In this document: one piece after another, positions 61,723-64,000 of the stretch | Layout: each line of letters starts with the position of its first letter | Numbering within the stretch: position 1 is the stretch's first letter | Origin: Streptomyces flaveolus | GTDB lineage: Bacteria; Actinomycetota; Actinomycetes; Streptomycetales; Streptomycetaceae | Reading direction: 5' to 3' | Assembly (NCBI RefSeq): GCF_000716535.1 | Contig: NZ_JNWV01000037.1 | Coordinates: forward strand, 257,530 to 321,529 | Length of the DNA: 64,000 nucleotides | Translations under genes and position numbers: made by a program | Notes under the pieces: model-generated | What the model saw: only the letters and a program-made list of their open reading frames with translations | The model's database searches: none | Told to the model about the DNA's origin: nothing

Positions 61723-61887
61723 GTGTCAGGCGCTGAGCTCTCGCTTGCGCCGACGGGTAGAACATTAGCAGGTCCGGCGGGGTGATCAGGAACCCGTTTC
61801 CCCGGGTGGGGGTCGGCGGGTCCCCTGTACGGGGTGGAAGTGGGGAAAACCCGGACGCGGTGGCCGGTCCGGACCTACTCTCGACTT

Positions 61888-62829
61888 GTGCCAGGCGCTT
61901 CGGGTCGGGTGCTTGTTGTGGACGACAACAAGGTCATCCGACAGCTGATCAGGGTCAACCTCGAACTGGAAGGGCTAGAGGTCGTGACCGCGGCCGATGG
62001 TGCCGAGTGTCTGGACGTGGTCCACGAGGTGCGGCCCGACGTCGTGACGCTCGACGTCGTCATGCCCCGGCTGGACGGGCTCCGCACCGCCGCCCGCCTC
62101 CGGGCCGATCCCCGTACACACCACCTGCCCCTCGCCATCATCAGCGCGTGTTCGCAGTACGAGGTCGAGACCGGTCTCGATGTGGGCGTGGACGCCTTCC
62201 TCGCCAAGCCCTTCGAGCCCGCCGAGCTGGTACGGCTCGTGAAGCAGCTCATGGAGCGACGGATCGGGCCTGAGAGCCATGGCGAGCATGACGAGCATGA
62301 GGGGTCGGGTGGAGCTGGGGGCTCCGGGCGAGATGGCGGAGGGGGTGGCAGGGGAGACGGCGGGCGGGATCCCCGCGGTGGGGGGCCCGGTCCGGCCGGT
62401 CCAGGTGGGTACGGTCCCGGTGCCGGCGGTGGGGGAGACCCTGGCAAGGGCGGCCCCGGCAGCGGAGGCCCGGGTGACGGAGATCGGGACGGGGGTGGCG
62501 ATGGCGTCACCCCCAGCCACGCAGCCGCCCTTGACCACGCTGACACTCTCCGCGACAGGGCCCACACTGCCAGCCCTGGCCACGCAGCCACCATGGACCG
62601 CCCGGCCACCCTGGACCACGGCATCACCCTCGACCACGGCGCGACCCACGACCACAGCGTCACCTTCGACCGCGCAGCCACCGTGGACCACGCTGCCCCC
62701 CTCAACCCCAGCGCCACCCTCGACCACAGCCCCACCCTCGACCATGCAACCCCCGCCCCCGAACCCACCTCCGGCCCCAGCCCCAGCGCCAGCGATGGTC
62801 TCCCCCGCCGGATGTCCTTCGGAAGCTAG
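61888..62829 (+). CDS. Response regulator with expanded Gly-rich and histidine-rich repeat tail
   Basis: A 313-aa protein. Residues 1-125 are a canonical receiver (VLVVDDNKVIRQL, phospho-acceptor Asp56 in VVTLDVVMPRLDG, Lys in DAFLAKPFEPAEL). Then a Gly/Asp/Arg-rich stretch (about 130-210), then repeats such as ATLDHGITLDHGATHDHSVT and LDHSPTLDHATP. Homologues I recall end soon after the receiver at about 130-150 aa. No output domain, so it may act through protein contacts. GTG 61888 is the likely start, with no good SD. It lies just upstream of nrtL. Confidence 0.85.
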   Translation: MPGASGRVLVVDDNKVIRQLIRVNLELEGLEVVTAADGAECLDVVHEVRPDVVTLDVVMPRLDGLRTAARLRADPRTHHLPLAIISACSQYEVETGLDVGVDAFLAKPFEPAELVRLVKQLMERRIGPESHGEHDEHEGSGGAGGSGRDGGGGGRGDGGRDPRGGGPGPAGPGGYGPGAGGGGDPGKGGPGSGGPGDGDRDGGGDGVTPSHAAALDHADTLRDRAHTASPGHAATMDRPATLDHGITLDHGATHDHSVTFDRAATVDHAAPLNPSATLDHSPTLDHATPAPEPTSGPSPSASDGLPRRMSFGS

Positions 62830-62956
62830 GTCAAGCCGTGGTCGGGATAACCGGGTAGGGACAGCCGGTACGGACAGGCAGTAAGGCAGCCGGTACGACA
62901 GCCGATACCGATAACCGCCTCGCATACCCACCCCCCTCCTCCCCTACGCTTGTCCC

Positions 62957-64000
62957 GTGACCCCCGTCGAGCTCTCCCGCACCGTGTTGCACGCGGTGCG
63001 TCGTGCCGTCGATGACGGGGTGCTGAGTGTGACCGTGCCCGAGCGGGCCGTGGTGACCGAGCCGGGGCCCGGGGGGTGCGGGGACTTCGCCACCACCATC
63101 GCGCTCCAGCTGGCCCGGCCGGCCGGGGAGCCGCCGTTGCGGGTCGCCGAGATTCTGCGGGCCCGGCTCGCCGAGGCCGAGGGCATCCGGGACGTCGTCG
63201 TCACCGGGCCCGGGTTTCTCAACATCAGCCTCGACGAGCAGGTCGACCCCGTTGCCGCGCTGGTCCGGGAGATCCGGGAGAAGGGCACCCGGTACGGGTA
63301 CGGAGACGCCCTGGCCGGACAGGTCGTCGCGCTCCGCGTGCCGTACGAGGTGCGGGCCGAGGTCGTCGCCGACGCCGTCGTACGCCTCGTGGCGACCCAG
63401 GGCGGGCGCGCCACCGTCGAGCACGGCGAGCCCGTCAATCTGCGGCCCGTGCCCGCGCCGGAGGACCCCGCCCCGCTCGGGCCCGACGCCGCCCAGTGGG
63501 CCCTCCTCCACCCCGCCCCGCACGACCGGCCCCGGATCAGCGCCGATCACCTCATCCAGCGGGAGAGCAACCCGCTGTTCCGTGTGCGGTACGCGCACGC
63601 CCGCGTCCGTGCTCTCAGCCGCAACGCGGCCCGCCTCGGCTTCTGCGCCGAGCCCGGCCCGATCGGACTCGTCGACCCTCCCGGTGCCGGCCCCTTCGGC
63701 ATCCGTGGGCAGGGTGGCGGACGTCGTCCGGGGGTTGCCGCGGAGGCTGTCGCCGACCCCTTCGGGACCTCCGCGAGCGCCGGTGGCCGCAGCCTCCTCG
63801 GAGCCCTCGCGCATGCCGATGCCGGCCCCCTCGCCACCCGCGCGAACGCCGACACCGGCCTGCTCGCTCCGATGAACGCCGGCACCGCCCCCCTCGCCCC
63901 TGAGAACCCCGGCGCCGACTCGCTCGCGGTCCCCACGGCCGCCGCCGGCAACGCCGAAAGCACCCCCGCCGCCCCCACCCCCCTCCTGACCCCCCTAGCC
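62957..64000 (+). CDS. nrtL: ArgS-related anticodon-binding protein NrtL (3' truncated by window)
   Basis: Starts at GTG 62957 (VTPVELSRTVLHAVRRAVDD) and is still open at the window end (348 codons). The first 210 residues match the N-terminal domain of arginyl-tRNA synthetase-like proteins (CGDFATTIALQLARPAGEPP; GPGFLNISLD; NPLFRVRYAHARVRALSRNA). A low-complexity stretch of more than 100 residues follows (repeats of GPLATRANADTGLLAPMNAG type) where homologues continue directly to the DALR anticodon-binding region. It lies upstream of lysA and hom in related genomes as I recall, so it may lead that operon. Confidence 0.85.
   Translation, partial: MTPVELSRTVLHAVRRAVDDGVLSVTVPERAVVTEPGPGGCGDFATTIALQLARPAGEPPLRVAEILRARLAEAEGIRDVVVTGPGFLNISLDEQVDPVAALVREIREKGTRYGYGDALAGQVVALRVPYEVRAEVVADAVVRLVATQGGRATVEHGEPVNLRPVPAPEDPAPLGPDAAQWALLHPAPHDRPRISADHLIQRESNPLFRVRYAHARVRALSRNAARLGFCAEPGPIGLVDPPGAGPFGIRGQGGGRRPGVAAEAVADPFGTSASAGGRSLLGALAHADAGPLATRANADTGLLAPMNAGTAPLAPENPGADSLAVPTAAAGNAESTPAAPTPLLTPLA

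Overview
This is chromosomal DNA of a Streptomyces or a very close relative. Protein-coding GC is very high, starts are often GTG (one TTG), and many genes are coupled through ATGA or GTGA overlaps. Genus-typical genes are present: a conservon cvnABCD, a SpoIIE phosphatase, a fused 2-oxoglutarate decarboxylase/dehydrogenase, nrtL and an FxsT-type protein. Gene order (malic enzyme, fused OGDH, two-component pair, lon, LigD/Ku, integrative element at tRNA-Arg, nrtL) looks like the S. coelicolor SCO526x-535x region as I remember it; no alignment was run.

Layout. 0-5.5 kb: end of a malic enzyme gene, a quinone oxidoreductase, an HTH gene coupled to a ClpC-N-domain-only protein behind a doubled operator and an apparently leaderless promoter, tandem repeats, and a PadR/DUF4097 pair with its own palindromes. 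5.6-18.2 kb, the most interesting part: a same-strand block encoding a trypsin-co-occurring protein, a trypsin-like protease fused to a VMAP-C-like region, a MoxR AAA+ ATPase, a SAV_2336-type vWA/TPR protein, a small leader-peptide-like protein, an HExxH peptide-hydroxylase-type enzyme and a TIR-NTPase-TPR protein (FxsT). It reads as a regulated NTP-dependent conflict or signalling system with a peptide-modification arm. 18.4-32.2 kb: housekeeping and regulation (OGDH, two-component system, spermidine-synthase-like methyltransferase, rhomboid-like protein, Lon with a ClgR-type box, SpoIIE phosphatase, GH25 lysozyme).

32.5-46 kb: a MarR regulator, a 1-kb minisatellite, a PP2C-like phosphatase, a conservon followed by a styrene-monooxygenase-like flavoprotein, an NlpC/P60 hydrolase, TetR, two divergent diiron proteins and a membrane protein. 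46-55 kb: a PBP2/RodA pair, an orphan histidine kinase with a lipoprotein, a tyrosine-phosphatase-like protein, a NERD-like protein whose 3' end has been duplicated and expanded, and the NHEJ pair LigD-polymerase/Ku. 55-61.7 kb: accessory DNA ending at tRNA-Arg(CCG), with a decayed ArsR gene, two small membrane proteins, a GNAT, and the remnant of an actinomycete integrative element (SpdD-like fragment, Rep, Xis, Int) bracketed by about 70-bp imperfect direct repeats. 61.7-64 kb: a response regulator with an unusual histidine-rich repeat tail and the start of nrtL, which carries a low-complexity insertion and runs off the window.
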